From Tropheryma whipplei str. Twist (lineage in GTDB: Bacteria > Actinomycetota > Actinomycetes > Actinomycetales > Microbacteriaceae), in NCBI RefSeq assembly GCF_000007485.1, contig NC_004572.3:863304-927303 (forward strand): a stretch of 64,000 nucleotides of DNA. The letters run 5' to 3'. Shown piece by piece: positions 16,001 to 24,095 of the stretch. The notes beneath the pieces were generated by a model, which saw only the letters and a program-made list of their open reading frames with translations, searched no databases and was not told where the DNA came from. The position numbers and the translations under genes were made by a program. How positions within the stretch are numbered: position 1 is the stretch's first letter; every line of letters begins with the position of its first letter.

Positions 16001-19000
16001 CAGTGCATAATAAATGGTCTCTGATGAGCCGGGGAAGCGACCTGTATCCAGGCTGTCAGCAGACACCTTCACACCAAAGACATATGTCCCGGGGAGAACG
16101 GTTTTTCCGACAGTGCCACTCACATATCCTGTTTCAGGATTCAGGCTTAGGCCTGTTGGTAACCCAAACTGAACAGGTCCGTCACTCTTCTTTACTGTCT
16201 CTGCCTGGTTACGGGCATCTACGAGAGTGTATTTGAATCCACCCTTTCCATCCAACTGAGGTATGCTGACACGCCCACCAGGTGCTGCATATACAGGATT
16301 AGTAACAGGACTGATTGGTGTGGTGTGTGGCTTTGTTACATATATCAGTGATATATCTGCTACACCATAGCCACCTGTTGCATTGGTTGCCCTTAGCCTA
16401 AAGGTGTATGTTCCATACTCAACAGAAGAATCTATAGTTCCTGTTATCTTACCTGTGCTTTTATCCAGACTAAGACCCCTGGGCAGAGTACTATCTGCAG
16501 GAATGATACCTGTGCCCTCAGTGCTACCAGAGTCATAGAGAGACCATGTATATGTATTAGTGTCTGTTGCGGTTGGGGTTATAGGTAGGCCTGAAAAGTC
16601 CTGACCGTCTAGGGTCTTGACCTTGACAGGATTAGTATCACCTTTGTAATAGACAAGATTCTTGGGTGTGATAATAGGATCACCCTGTGTTACATATATC
16701 TCTACTACAGCAGAAACAGATTTCTTATTCTTATCATCCCCATAGGTGAGTGTTAGGGGGAAGCTATACACGCCTGTTTTGACAGTCTTATCTATTACGC
16801 CGTATATGGTTCCTGTCTCAGGACTCAGATGTAAACCCTTGGGCAGTTTATCGTGTGTGTCAGGTGATGTTGCACCTTCTTCGGGTTTCTTTTTCTTACT
16901 CTTGGTATCTGGTTCACCTATGGAATAAGTGCCGGCAGTGGTAAGACCGGTAACTGATGGAGGTAGAACAATTGTTCCGCCCTGGGATGTCGTAACGGTC
17001 TGTTTACCGAGAGATACGGGCAGGTGGGTTATCTTATAGGTTAGGTCGATAGAGCTCTTGCTGTGTCTGGTGCTTATGGTAACTGTGAACTGTGAGACAC
17101 CTGTGGCACCTAAGAGTCTGCCTGTCAGCCTTCCCTCATGGCCTAGACTGAGACCTGCGGGAAGTGTACTGCCACTCTTTAGGGTGTATATAACAGTTTC
17201 ACCATCTACACCTGTTAGGGCAGGAGGGGACACATAGATAGGGTCAGAGGGTTGGCCCTCTTGGTGATAAACAGAGATATTCTGTGTCTCAAGTTCTGCA
17301 CGAGCCTTATCCTTGAGAGCAAGTTTTGTTACTACTACGACAAGAACAACAGTTTTTGTTACACCCCCGCTTGTTACTGATAGACGGGTTAGGTATCTTC
17401 CCGGTGCAACAGATCCATCAGGCTTACCTGTTAGATGTACTGATCTGGCAGATGCTGTAGAGGATTCACCTGTGCCTGAGACAGAAAGACTTAGCCCTTT
17501 GGGAAGACTATTAGATCCTGGTGTTGTTGCATTCTGATTTGTTCCCTGCGGAAGAGAGACTGTAACATCTGTGCCACCGACTATACCTGTTAGAACACCT
17601 GTTGTCTTATCCAGGGTCTGGTCTGTGCTGACATATACGGTAGAGTTACCTGCTACAAAGGGTTGCTCTACTCGGAGAGTATATGTAACCTCTGTTTTTT
17701 CTCCGCCGAGAGAAACTGCAATAACTCTGAATGAGTATGTGCCAGAAGCGGGTATCTCATCACCCGTTGAAGCAACAGTGCCAGATATGGTACCTGTATT
17801 GGGATTAAGACTTAGCCCTTTGGGAAGACTATTAGATCCTGGTGTTGTTGCATTCTGATTTGTTCCGTCTGCCAGGCGATAGTAAGAGACACTGGTTGGT
17901 TGAGAGAGGGGGTTATCTTGATTACCAGACGCAGGGGATAGGCTATAGGCAACACCTGCCACAACATGTGTTCTGTTCTTATCCAGTGGGTCAGATGGAA
18001 TCGGACGACCAACGAAGCTTACATGCTCACCAACAGTTACGGGTGCATCAAAATAGGCAGACTGGCCCAGCTGATTCTTAGCCTCTACAACCACCCTGTA
18101 TACACCCTCTGGTGGAACAGGATATAGACGATTACCGGAATCAATATTGCCACGCAGAGCACCTGTAAAGGGATCGATGGAAAGGGCATCAAGGCCATAT
18201 GGCTTAGTCCTGATGGAGAATTTGAGGGCCTGGGAATCCAGGTTAGTTGGTATAGCAGAGGTTATTGTGCCTGTGCTTGAGTCTATGGTTGTTGTTCCAT
18301 AGGTAACACGTGGTGGTGTTACTACAGAGATAACTATGGTGGCTATGGCCTGAGAGGGTTTGAGATCAAATAGTTTGGCAAGTTCTCCATAGTTCTGATG
18401 GGTGCGTACTGTTAGGGGGTATGTGTGGGCCTGCTGGGTCTTTGAGACAGTACCTGAGATTCTCCCTGTTGTGGAGTTAAAGGAAAGTCCACTGGGTAGA
18501 GTGTATTTACCTTCTTCTATCTCTTGGCCGGGCTTTTTATCAGGCTTTTGGTCGGTTAGGGTGTATGTAACATCTGGACCACCCAGGGTTCTGCCGGGAA
18601 AGGGGCGCTGGTCATATGAGACCTGTGAGCCGGGGCCAACAGATATATCAGCAGAGTCAAGGGTGGGATGTTCCTGGACTATCATCTCCACTACTGCAAC
18701 AATGTCATTTATTGTTGCGGTTGATCTCTTTGTGGAGTCCACTAGACCAAAGGTGTAATATCCGGGTGCGGCTGTAACAGTGCCACCTAGAATACCCTGT
18801 ACGGGGTTGACGAGTTGTAGACCCTGAGGAATGCTCAGTTGATTGTTATGCACGCAGTCCACACCACGACATGCAGGTGGTCTTTGGGAAACGGTACCAA
18901 AGAGAGATAAACCGCCTGAGTATTGGGTCTTTAGAGCAGATGTTAGGGATGCTTCACCGCGTGTAACAAGGGTTACCGCATACTCATCATATACATGGAA

Positions 19001-19483
19001 GGTATATGATGCAGAGAGCACTGTGGATGAATCAGCTGACTTATATTCGGCAGTGGCTGTATATGTCCCAGATACGTCACTGGTTAGGCTTCCCGGACTG
19101 ACCTTTAGCCATCCTTTGTGATCACCTGAGTTCAGAAAGCTAACAGCTGATGGATATTTACCGGTGGCTGGTGTCGTAGATGAGGAGGAGGTAAAGGATA
19201 TGGTTCCTGTTATCTTGTCTGGTCCTGCATATGTTTTTACGTATACATCTGTGCCAGATACATGTGTGGGTAGGTGGGTTTTCTCTGTGAAGTATGCTGC
19301 AAAGGCCTTTGCCTGTTCAGTGGTTGATATGTGCTTGGGGAGCCATATATCACGTCCCGGTAGGTCTACAGGTTGCTGGCTTGCCTCTTTAGTTTGCTCA
19401 GCAGCGTGTGTGTATGTCTGTGGGTTTATGTATGACAAAAGCAGACCGCCGGGCACATGCAGGGCACACAATACGCAGGACAC
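13040..19483 (-). CDS. Large WiSP-family surface protein with He_PIG-like repeats (2147 aa)
   Basis: By far the largest gene here. From about residue 150 to 2050 it is made of roughly 17-18 Ig-like modules with the signature P.GL.L....G...G.(V/I) followed by G.Y.F, as in He_PIG/cadherin-like repeats; many carry the phrase PGPNRVPAGL or a variant. The C-terminal part has a Lys/Glu/Pro-rich linker, then FWSKVGSGIAAPFKWIW, a tryptophan-rich amphipathic stretch, and a hydrophobic end (EFLRFLLFV) that begins where the 150-bp repeat stops. The N-terminus is uncertain: GTG 19483 lacks a clear ribosome binding site and basic signal-peptide start, although LLLSYINPQTYTHA could be the end of a signal peptide. 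Expected to be exported and displayed on the cell surface. Confidence 0.85.
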   Translation of the reverse strand: MSCVLCALHVPGGLLLSYINPQTYTHAAEQTKEASQQPVDLPGRDIWLPKHISTTEQAKAFAAYFTEKTHLPTHVSGTDVYVKTYAGPDKITGTISFTSSSSTTPATGKYPSAVSFLNSGDHKGWLKVSPGSLTSDVSGTYTATAEYKSADSSTVLSASYTFHVYDEYAVTLVTRGEASLTSALKTQYSGGLSLFGTVSQRPPACRGVDCVHNNQLSIPQGLQLVNPVQGILGGTVTAAPGYYTFGLVDSTKRSTATINDIVAVVEMIVQEHPTLDSADISVGPGSQVSYDQRPFPGRTLGGPDVTYTLTDQKPDKKPGQEIEEGKYTLPSGLSFNSTTGRISGTVSKTQQAHTYPLTVRTHQNYGELAKLFDLKPSQAIATIVISVVTPPRVTYGTTTIDSSTGTITSAIPTNLDSQALKFSIRTKPYGLDALSIDPFTGALRGNIDSGNRLYPVPPEGVYRVVVEAKNQLGQSAYFDAPVTVGEHVSFVGRPIPSDPLDKNRTHVVAGVAYSLSPASGNQDNPLSQPTSVSYYRLADGTNQNATTPGSNSLPKGLSLNPNTGTISGTVASTGDEIPASGTYSFRVIAVSLGGEKTEVTYTLRVEQPFVAGNSTVYVSTDQTLDKTTGVLTGIVGGTDVTVSLPQGTNQNATTPGSNSLPKGLSLSVSGTGESSTASARSVHLTGKPDGSVAPGRYLTRLSVTSGGVTKTVVLVVVVTKLALKDKARAELETQNISVYHQEGQPSDPIYVSPPALTGVDGETVIYTLKSGSTLPAGLSLGHEGRLTGRLLGATGVSQFTVTISTRHSKSSIDLTYKITHLPVSLGKQTVTTSQGGTIVLPPSVTGLTTAGTYSIGEPDTKSKKKKPEEGATSPDTHDKLPKGLHLSPETGTIYGVIDKTVKTGVYSFPLTLTYGDDKNKKSVSAVVEIYVTQGDPIITPKNLVYYKGDTNPVKVKTLDGQDFSGLPITPTATDTNTYTWSLYDSGSTEGTGIIPADSTLPRGLSLDKSTGKITGTIDSSVEYGTYTFRLRATNATGGYGVADISLIYVTKPHTTPISPVTNPVYAAPGGRVSIPQLDGKGGFKYTLVDARNQAETVKKSDGPVQFGLPTGLSLNPETGYVSGTVGKTVLPGTYVFGVKVSADSLDTGRFPGSSETIYYALTVTTRPVLESVDGPVYKSHHVTIPANLLNAGTGTTFSLSGSSSIDPGVNRYPQGLSIDQSTGTLTGSVSSANPGSYTFRVLATTDGVSTEALYHLTVKTPPPFPTTTYSVVAGYTPHTTGREPLKDRFSVYLDLSRKYPSYTWTFGRDTVQGTTPGENTVPLGLVLYSSEGALIGNVDKSVKPGLYSFDRVALDNEQYVSSLRVEITVFELDAVEYPENHLVKPGQQVSITPKVPTDLDQARKLTITAGSGAVPSLKPGDGRLPLGLTITKPSLTSSSKTSDGLGAIQGVVDPRVEAGEYAAHIDVFQATGEQIPVGARRTVLVKIRVEGQATLLSPTQLVVTKQGASVSFFPHIAGGQTFAFANGTSSSITPGPNRVPAGLGINPDTGLVQGTLGTDVEAGRYTFGITATGSQGTSPVTLQVTLLVSAIESRNYSVVAGRPVPVNKDTNTTGYTYALSSSSYSSVVAGQGRIPRGITLDRTTGNITGTVGRTVAAGLYTFGVDVFSARGSRITTVMYSVSVTDVFGTKPFSAAVTLGTQVSLPSGQDDGGSDFSFVNAAWSTTPGPNRVPRGVFLDPSTGSLKTLNPLSGVQPGIYTFTLSFGPRGRRSSYLYTLAVLPPVTLSALQGDQITDEIAIPSGITLSGLPKEYGIVVGADGSVTSKAITQPPGIYSLPYTTRYYGQPLYTSAPSTATLTVSSVSPLSADVNDVNALFDKTPEESLKETLTFAFARGTSSSTTPGPNRVPAGLGIAGPTGRVAGFFKTGIQNGVYTFTVDISTQSGKYLGSRLYTITIGAPGIDATVNLVKIAGIYQSTSPVIFFPPTQEGTYSLSSTATYSATPGPNRVPLGLLLGRADGSLTGSVYGSSPGVYTFLVESTYGQQLYRLTLKDTTPPPSHTQSAKPTEKPKEEKTPTESKGGGFWSKVGSGIAAPFKWIWHGITWPFRKLFGSRSEAPSSTTNAPAEPQLPSFLGVAVSEFLRFLLFV
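13116..13265. repeat. 150-bp perfect direct repeat, copy 2 (within large WiSP)
   Basis: Identical to 10168-10317 and in the same orientation. It codes for the tryptophan-rich segment near the C-terminus of the 2147-residue WiSP. Downstream of it (13040-13115) the sequence differs from the other copy, so the WiSP tail has been swapped at this border. Confidence 0.93.
16104..16568. repeat. 465-bp inverted repeat, copy inside the large WiSP gene
   Basis: Reverse complement of 12551-13015. It encodes about 155 residues in the middle of the 2147-residue WiSP, covering one module completely and parts of its neighbours. With its partner it flanks 3088 bases (13016-16103) that could invert. Confidence 0.92.
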
Positions 19484-19568
19484 ACAGTAGCCATATGCAC
19501 ACCACCTATGGCGAGCGAAGACATGGGGCTAAGGGCTTGTTTTGACTGCGTGATTCTCCTATTTTTAC

Positions 19569-20372
19569 TTATTTTGCCCTCTTCGTCGGTCGCCTCTTGC
19601 AGGCTGGACGCGTATCGTTACGCGGGTCAATCCGGAGCCACCCGAACAAACACTTAACCGCATCTAATAACCCCCACGCCGTCACGCGTAACAAAGCCTC
19701 AAGAATAACCCAACCTGTCATTTTCGAGGCACCACGCTCTCGATCAGCAAATCGGATCGGAACCTCCTTTACTGAAGCCCCAGACCTTATTGCCTCGCGC
19801 AGCAAATCTATCTGAAAACAATACCCCCTACTATTTAGTGAAGAAAAATCCATTTTTCTTAGGGCTTCCGCTTTCCACACCTTGAAGCCGGATGTAACAT
19901 CCCTAACCCGTATACGAAGCAGAATTCTGCTGTAAAACGACCCCATTTTACTCAGTAACTTGCGTCGCATGGACCAGTTAACAACAACGCCACCAGTAAT
20001 CCATCGCGAACCTATGACAACATCGTAATCTTGCGAGTGCGATAACAGTCTTTTCAGATCCCTGGGGCTGTGACTGCCATCAGCATCCATTTGGACAATA
20101 ACTCTCGCTCCGGACTCTATAACCCTGGAAAAGGCGTGTAGATAAGCTGCACCAAGGCCAGCCTTTTTAGATCTATGCACAACAGACATACGGTCATCAG
20201 ACTCCGCTAGTCGATCTGCCAAAACGCCTGTTCTGTCTGGACTATTATCATCGACAACTACGATATTTATATCCGGCAGAACAGACCGTATGTCGGCAAC
20301 TATCCTGGGTAGGGACTCCCTTTCATTGTAGGTTGGGATGATAATGACCGGATGCCGTGACAGATCGTGCAA
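19569..20372 (-). CDS. Polyprenol-phosphate mannosyltransferase (dolichol-P-mannose synthase family)
   Basis: A 267-residue GT2 glycosyltransferase. The N-terminus has IIIPTYNERESLPRIV and VVVDDNSPDRT, then the metal-binding QMDADGSHSP, and VIGSRWITGG, all typical of Ppm1/DPM1-type enzymes. They transfer mannose from GDP-mannose to polyprenyl phosphate to feed extracellular mannosylation in actinobacteria. There is no fused acyltransferase domain as in mycobacterial Ppm1. The C-terminus is basic. Because the neighbouring WiSPs are Ser/Thr-rich exported proteins, protein O-mannosylation is a possible use, but that is inference. Confidence 0.88.
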   Translation of the reverse strand: MHDLSRHPVIIIPTYNERESLPRIVADIRSVLPDINIVVVDDNSPDRTGVLADRLAESDDRMSVVHRSKKAGLGAAYLHAFSRVIESGARVIVQMDADGSHSPRDLKRLLSHSQDYDVVIGSRWITGGVVVNWSMRRKLLSKMGSFYSRILLRIRVRDVTSGFKVWKAEALRKMDFSSLNSRGYCFQIDLLREAIRSGASVKEVPIRFADRERGASKMTGWVILEALLRVTAWGLLDAVKCLFGWLRIDPRNDTRPACKRRPTKRAK

Positions 20373-20604
20373 CTAGCCCCCCGCAAGGTACAACGCGTAA
20401 CAAACATGGGAATACACAGCGGCACCCAGGCTTTGCGTTGTGCGAGAATGGCACGCGGCGACAAGACGACTGAGGGGAGAGGTGCATGCTATGGAGCGCG
20501 AACACGCCTTGCGCAAATAATTACAGCTTAGTAAGAGTCTTTTGGGCATATCAACTAAAGTACAGTGCCGTGTATTACAAGGGTTGGGCACGCTATTCGA
20601 CATG

Positions 20605-20916
20605 TTAACTGTGCTGCTTGATGGATTTGCGAGAGGAAGTTCGCTTGTTGCAAATTCGGCTGCGAAGAAACAGCGACACAACAACAGCTATCGGGAGGAT
20701 GATAAGCGTAAAAATAAACAGCCTATTACCCATAAGGCGACTGAGTCTTGTAAAGCAAGATGTGTCAGCAAGGCGCGCGGGAAGATTGACGCTGTAGCGA
20801 ATGTCACGCAATGTGTCCGAAAGCTTTTTTCTGGCCAAATATGACCTGATCCACGGGTTATCTGAATCAGCATCTTCCCATTCCTCGTACACATCGTCAG
20901 TATTTTTCACTATCAC
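20605..20916 (-). CDS. Small membrane protein, possibly DUF3618-like
   Basis: A 103-residue protein with an acidic N-terminus (DDVYEEWEDADSD), a segment KKLSDTLRDIRYSVNL that resembles the short DUF3618 motif, one transmembrane helix (FIFTLIILPIAVVVSLFL) and a basic tail. Its ATG overlaps the stop of the upstream holin-like gene by 4 bases, which argues that it is real. In other actinobacteria a YtxH-type protein, a holin-like DUF1469 protein and a DUF3618 protein often stand in a row, as here. Confidence 0.6.
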   Translation of the reverse strand: MIVKNTDDVYEEWEDADSDNPWIRSYLARKKLSDTLRDIRYSVNLPARLADTSCFTRLSRLMGNRLFIFTLIILPIAVVVSLFLRSRICNKRTSSRKSIKQHS

Positions 20917-21356
20917 ACCTGCGGTTCACTATCACGCACACCGGTGTTACATCTTTGCCCGGGGGCGTCATGACTCGGCTGCCCATCTTGATCGGCACCC
21001 ATTATTGTCTCTTCTGCTTGAAGCTGTTCGGGTACGGGGCCTCTGGCTCTGGAGAGTAGAAGCATAGCGAGTGCGATACTGACTGAGGTAAGAATCAACA
21101 ACAAAACTGCGACGGCAAGAAATGCCGCCCACAAAGGCAAGGCGAGCGATAACAACAAAACTGCGACGGCAAGAAATGCCTGAAGTGTCAGGCCTGCCAA
21201 AACAAAGCCTGCAACGAGAAAAAACAATGAAGACAGAACCAGGCGCAAGCGGTGAAACAAGACGGCGCGCACCACCAACACCTCTGCTTTTACCAGCTCA
21301 AGCACCTGAAGCGGTAAACCGCCAATCAGAGCAAATAGCGAACGCCTACGTCTCAC
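20913..21356 (-). CDS. Phage holin-like membrane protein (DUF1469 type)
   Basis: A 147-residue protein with a short basic N-terminus, an Ala/Leu/Val-rich amphipathic part, and two long hydrophobic hairpins, followed by a polar tail rich in Gln and Asp. This fits the Actinobacteriophage holin III-like/DUF1469 family of small envelope proteins. The middle contains an in-frame duplication: AFLAVAVLLL occurs twice, 18 residues apart, encoded by an identical 30-base word. It lies between a YtxH-like gene and a small membrane protein gene on the same strand. Confidence 0.65.
   Translation of the reverse strand: MRRRRSLFALIGGLPLQVLELVKAEVLVVRAVLFHRLRLVLSSLFFLVAGFVLAGLTLQAFLAVAVLLLSLALPLWAAFLAVAVLLLILTSVSIALAMLLLSRARGPVPEQLQAEETIMGADQDGQPSHDAPGQRCNTGVRDSEPQV
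21097..21180. repeat. 30-bp direct repeat pair, 54-bp spacing, within holin-like gene
   Basis: Bases 21097-21126 and 21151-21180 are identical. The start-to-start distance is 54 bases, so gain or loss of one unit keeps the frame and adds or removes one 18-residue part of a membrane hairpin. Confidence 0.9.
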
Positions 21357-21368
21357 GGCTGCGTTCGA

Positions 21369-21731
21369 CTAACTGGACTCAGAAAGCCCAGAAGATGGGC
21401 GACGCGGGGTGGTTGAGCGAGTACGCTCAGTGGCCGAGGAGGTTGGTGCGGAGGGGCGCGATCTGCGAGGCCTCGGGTTAGTCGTGGGCTTCGATGAAGG
21501 CAAAGCGCCAACAAAATCCAAGCAGTTTACGATAAACTGACTCACTCCATCGACCAATCGCGGAACAGTGCCCTCGAAGACATCCCTCGCCTTGCGGGCA
21601 CCGGCCTGGACTGTATCGGTCTTCCACACTCTCTCAACAGCACCCTTCATCTGAACATAACGACGATTGCCAGCACGGGTACCAAGAATGTAGCCGACAA
21701 GGAGACCTGCAAGAAAAAGCACCTTCTTCAC
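21369..21731 (-). CDS. YtxH-like small envelope protein
   Basis: Starting from GTG at 21731, preceded by a ggggg ribosome binding site, the product is about 120 residues: KKVLFLAGLLVGYILGTRAG is a glycine-zipper transmembrane segment typical of YtxH-family proteins. An amphipathic central region follows, and a basic Pro/Ser/Thr-rich tail (RPRRSRPSAPTSSATERT) that is probably disordered. First gene of a three-gene minus-strand set. Function unknown; the family is linked to envelope stress in other bacteria. Confidence 0.65.
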   Translation of the reverse strand: MKKVLFLAGLLVGYILGTRAGNRRYVQMKGAVERVWKTDTVQAGARKARDVFEGTVPRLVDGVSQFIVNCLDFVGALPSSKPTTNPRPRRSRPSAPTSSATERTRSTTPRRPSSGLSESS

Positions 21732-21854
21732 ATGAACCCCCACACTGCGTTTGTATAACACAGGCTAGCACAGGACTCACAAAAATCAAGCAAAGATAGG
21801 TGAACGGAAGGAGTGAGAAACGAAAGATGGTCTAGGGATGCAGAAAATGCAAAA

Positions 21855-23921
21855 CTACCAAATTGATACACGATCAGACTGCGGGAGCCACATAGCGTCG
21901 GCTGTTTCGGTTTGAAAGGCCCAATGATACTCGTCAAGATTGCGTACTACCTGATTACAGCGGTATTCACTCGGGGAATGCGGATCAATTGCGAGAAGCT
22001 TCGCCGCGTGCTCTGGTCTACTCTTCTGTCGCCACATCACCGCCCAAGCGAAAAAAAACTTCCTTGCAACACCTCGGTCAACGCTATCCAGGCCCGAATA
22101 ATTTTGGGACCGTAGATAAGCTTTCCAGGCAATTGAAAGTCCACCGAGATCACCTATGTTTTCACCGAGCGTGAGTTGCCCATTTACTGACTGACCATTA
22201 GCCCACTCTGGCGTAATTGCGGAATATTGATCAACCAGTTTTTTTGTTTTCTCGTGGAAAGCCTCTCGGTCCTGATCTGACCACCAATTACGCAGAACCC
22301 CCCGGCCATCGTATTTACTGCCTTGATCGTCAAAACCATGTCCGATCTCATGGCCTATTATTGCGCCGATTGCCCCATAATTCACGGCATCATCAGCCTC
22401 TGCATCAAAATAGGGTGGCTGCAGTATCGCAGCGGGGAAGACAATTTCATTGGCGAGAGGATTGTAGTAGGCATTGACAGTCTGAGGTGTCATGAACCAC
22501 TCAGTTTTATCAACCGGCTTGGACAGTTTCTCTCTGGCTCGAAGAATCTCAAAGGCGGCGCCTGACCTTGCGCTATCGACCAGGCCATCTTTCAGGCAGA
22601 AGGACGAGTAATCCAACCACTTTTGTGGGTACCCAATCTTCACAGAGAACATGTCAAGCTTCTCCAGGGCCTTCTCTTTTGTTGTCTCGGTCATCCAATC
22701 AAGAGAGAGAATGCTCTGACGGTACGACAGAAGAAGGTTCGAAACAATTCGTTCAACACGAGCCTTTGCTGTCGAGTTGAAATACCTGCTCACGTAGATC
22801 TTGCCGATTGCAAAGCCCATTACAGAACTCACAAACCTGACACCGCGTTCCCACCGGGGGGGGTGAGACTGAAGACCCGCTATCACACGCCCATAAAAAT
22901 CAAAGTAAGTAGAATAAGCTTCAGCATTGAGCAATACAGCAAACGATGCAAACACCTTCGAGCGTAACCATGAACGAATGGTGGAGATCGGTGTGCCTGC
23001 AAGTAACTCACCAAGATTCGAGAAAAAATCCGGCTGATTGACTATCACTTCCTGCGGATGGGGAAGACCGGAAGACTCACGCCAAACTTCCATCAGATCA
23101 CGAGCATCCCTCAGTCCTTCCTGAAGCGACGGGTCAAGGCCAGAGACAACAGAACTCTTCAGTTCATCCCAGCTCATGAGGTTATTCGTCTTGGTTGCGT
23201 CCCGGCAATCAACGACATTCCAATGGAATTTCGCTACCTTACACTCAAAGTCGTACACAGCTGCTGCGTCATCGGGCTGGGCCCCGAGAATTTTGAAAAC
23301 CCGCTCAAGATAGATGCGGTACTGATCGCGCACGAAAGCGAAATGCGTCTCGCGGTAGTAACTTTCATCGGGCAACCCAAGTCCAGACTGAGCAAATGTA
23401 AGGACATTGCGCTCTGGGTTGAATGGGTCAGGAAAAACCGCGGAATCGAAAATACCACCAACACCCTGGAGGGTCAACCACCCCAAAGTACGGAATAGGT
23501 CCTGCTGAGTCTCGACGCTCTCTATTTTGTCCAGCATATCTACAAGGGGAGAGAGGCCAAGTCGCTCGAGCTCTTCTGTATTCATAAACATGTCGTACAG
23601 AGTGCCGATCTTGTGTCGAACATCCGCGTCGGGGGTATTAGTATCTTCCCCTAAGAATTTTGCACCACCCACGCACTCTTCAAGAATGCCCCTAACGCGG
23701 GCCAACGCCTCATCCGCAAGAACGGTAAAACAACTGTAAGTCGACCTGTCCCCTGGAATCTGCGCTGTCTTTAGCCATTCCCCGTTTACATGGCGATAAA
23801 GATCATCACGCGGAGAGCAGTCAAACCCGGATTGACCATTAACGAAGGGCTTCACAATCGGATATCCTACCTCACCTAAGAGCCCGCAAGGCAATTTTTC
23901 ATGGGATAAGTGGCGGCGCAT
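21855..23921 (-). CDS. pepO: M13-family zinc metallopeptidase (PepO/neprilysin-like)
   Basis: A 688-residue protein with the complete M13 signature: NAYYNPLANEIVFPAAILQ for substrate binding, HEIGHGFDDQGSKYD for zinc binding and catalysis, and ENIGDLGGL for the third zinc ligand, all in the last third, as usual. No signal peptide is visible, so it is probably a cytosolic oligopeptidase, as in other actinobacteria and lactobacilli. The start is uncertain; residues from about Phe 33 (FDCSPRDDLYRHVNGEW) align with the usual N-terminus. Divergent from the HAD phosphatase gene. Confidence 0.93.
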   Translation of the reverse strand: MRRHLSHEKLPCGLLGEVGYPIVKPFVNGQSGFDCSPRDDLYRHVNGEWLKTAQIPGDRSTYSCFTVLADEALARVRGILEECVGGAKFLGEDTNTPDADVRHKIGTLYDMFMNTEELERLGLSPLVDMLDKIESVETQQDLFRTLGWLTLQGVGGIFDSAVFPDPFNPERNVLTFAQSGLGLPDESYYRETHFAFVRDQYRIYLERVFKILGAQPDDAAAVYDFECKVAKFHWNVVDCRDATKTNNLMSWDELKSSVVSGLDPSLQEGLRDARDLMEVWRESSGLPHPQEVIVNQPDFFSNLGELLAGTPISTIRSWLRSKVFASFAVLLNAEAYSTYFDFYGRVIAGLQSHPPRWERGVRFVSSVMGFAIGKIYVSRYFNSTAKARVERIVSNLLLSYRQSILSLDWMTETTKEKALEKLDMFSVKIGYPQKWLDYSSFCLKDGLVDSARSGAAFEILRAREKLSKPVDKTEWFMTPQTVNAYYNPLANEIVFPAAILQPPYFDAEADDAVNYGAIGAIIGHEIGHGFDDQGSKYDGRGVLRNWWSDQDREAFHEKTKKLVDQYSAITPEWANGQSVNGQLTLGENIGDLGGLSIAWKAYLRSQNYSGLDSVDRGVARKFFFAWAVMWRQKSRPEHAAKLLAIDPHSPSEYRCNQVVRNLDEYHWAFQTETADAMWLPQSDRVSIW

Positions 23922-24095
23922 ACACTGGGCCGCGTGCTAGAATTTCGCAGGTATTTGGGTTACGAGTCTGGCGTGACCGGCAATTTTAAGGGTGTGCATG
24001 CGGATTTCTTATCGATTCATGCCGTCTCTGGGGCCGTCGAACTTACGGGCCCTATTGAAAGTGGTGAACATAAGAGACAGGTGCAGAATACGGTG

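Noticed and set aside
13309..19490. Many plus-strand frames opposite the large WiSP
   Set aside because: They follow the repeat structure of the WiSP gene and change with each module; none has a start context or family match.
20380..20600. SRP RNA or another structured RNA before the mannosyltransferase gene
   Set aside because: The conserved SRP apical loop words are not present on either strand, and I could not draw a convincing long hairpin.
23910..24095. Longer N-terminus for the HAD phosphatase
   Set aside because: The nucleophile motif would be at residue 70 instead of near 10, and the extra part shows no domain.
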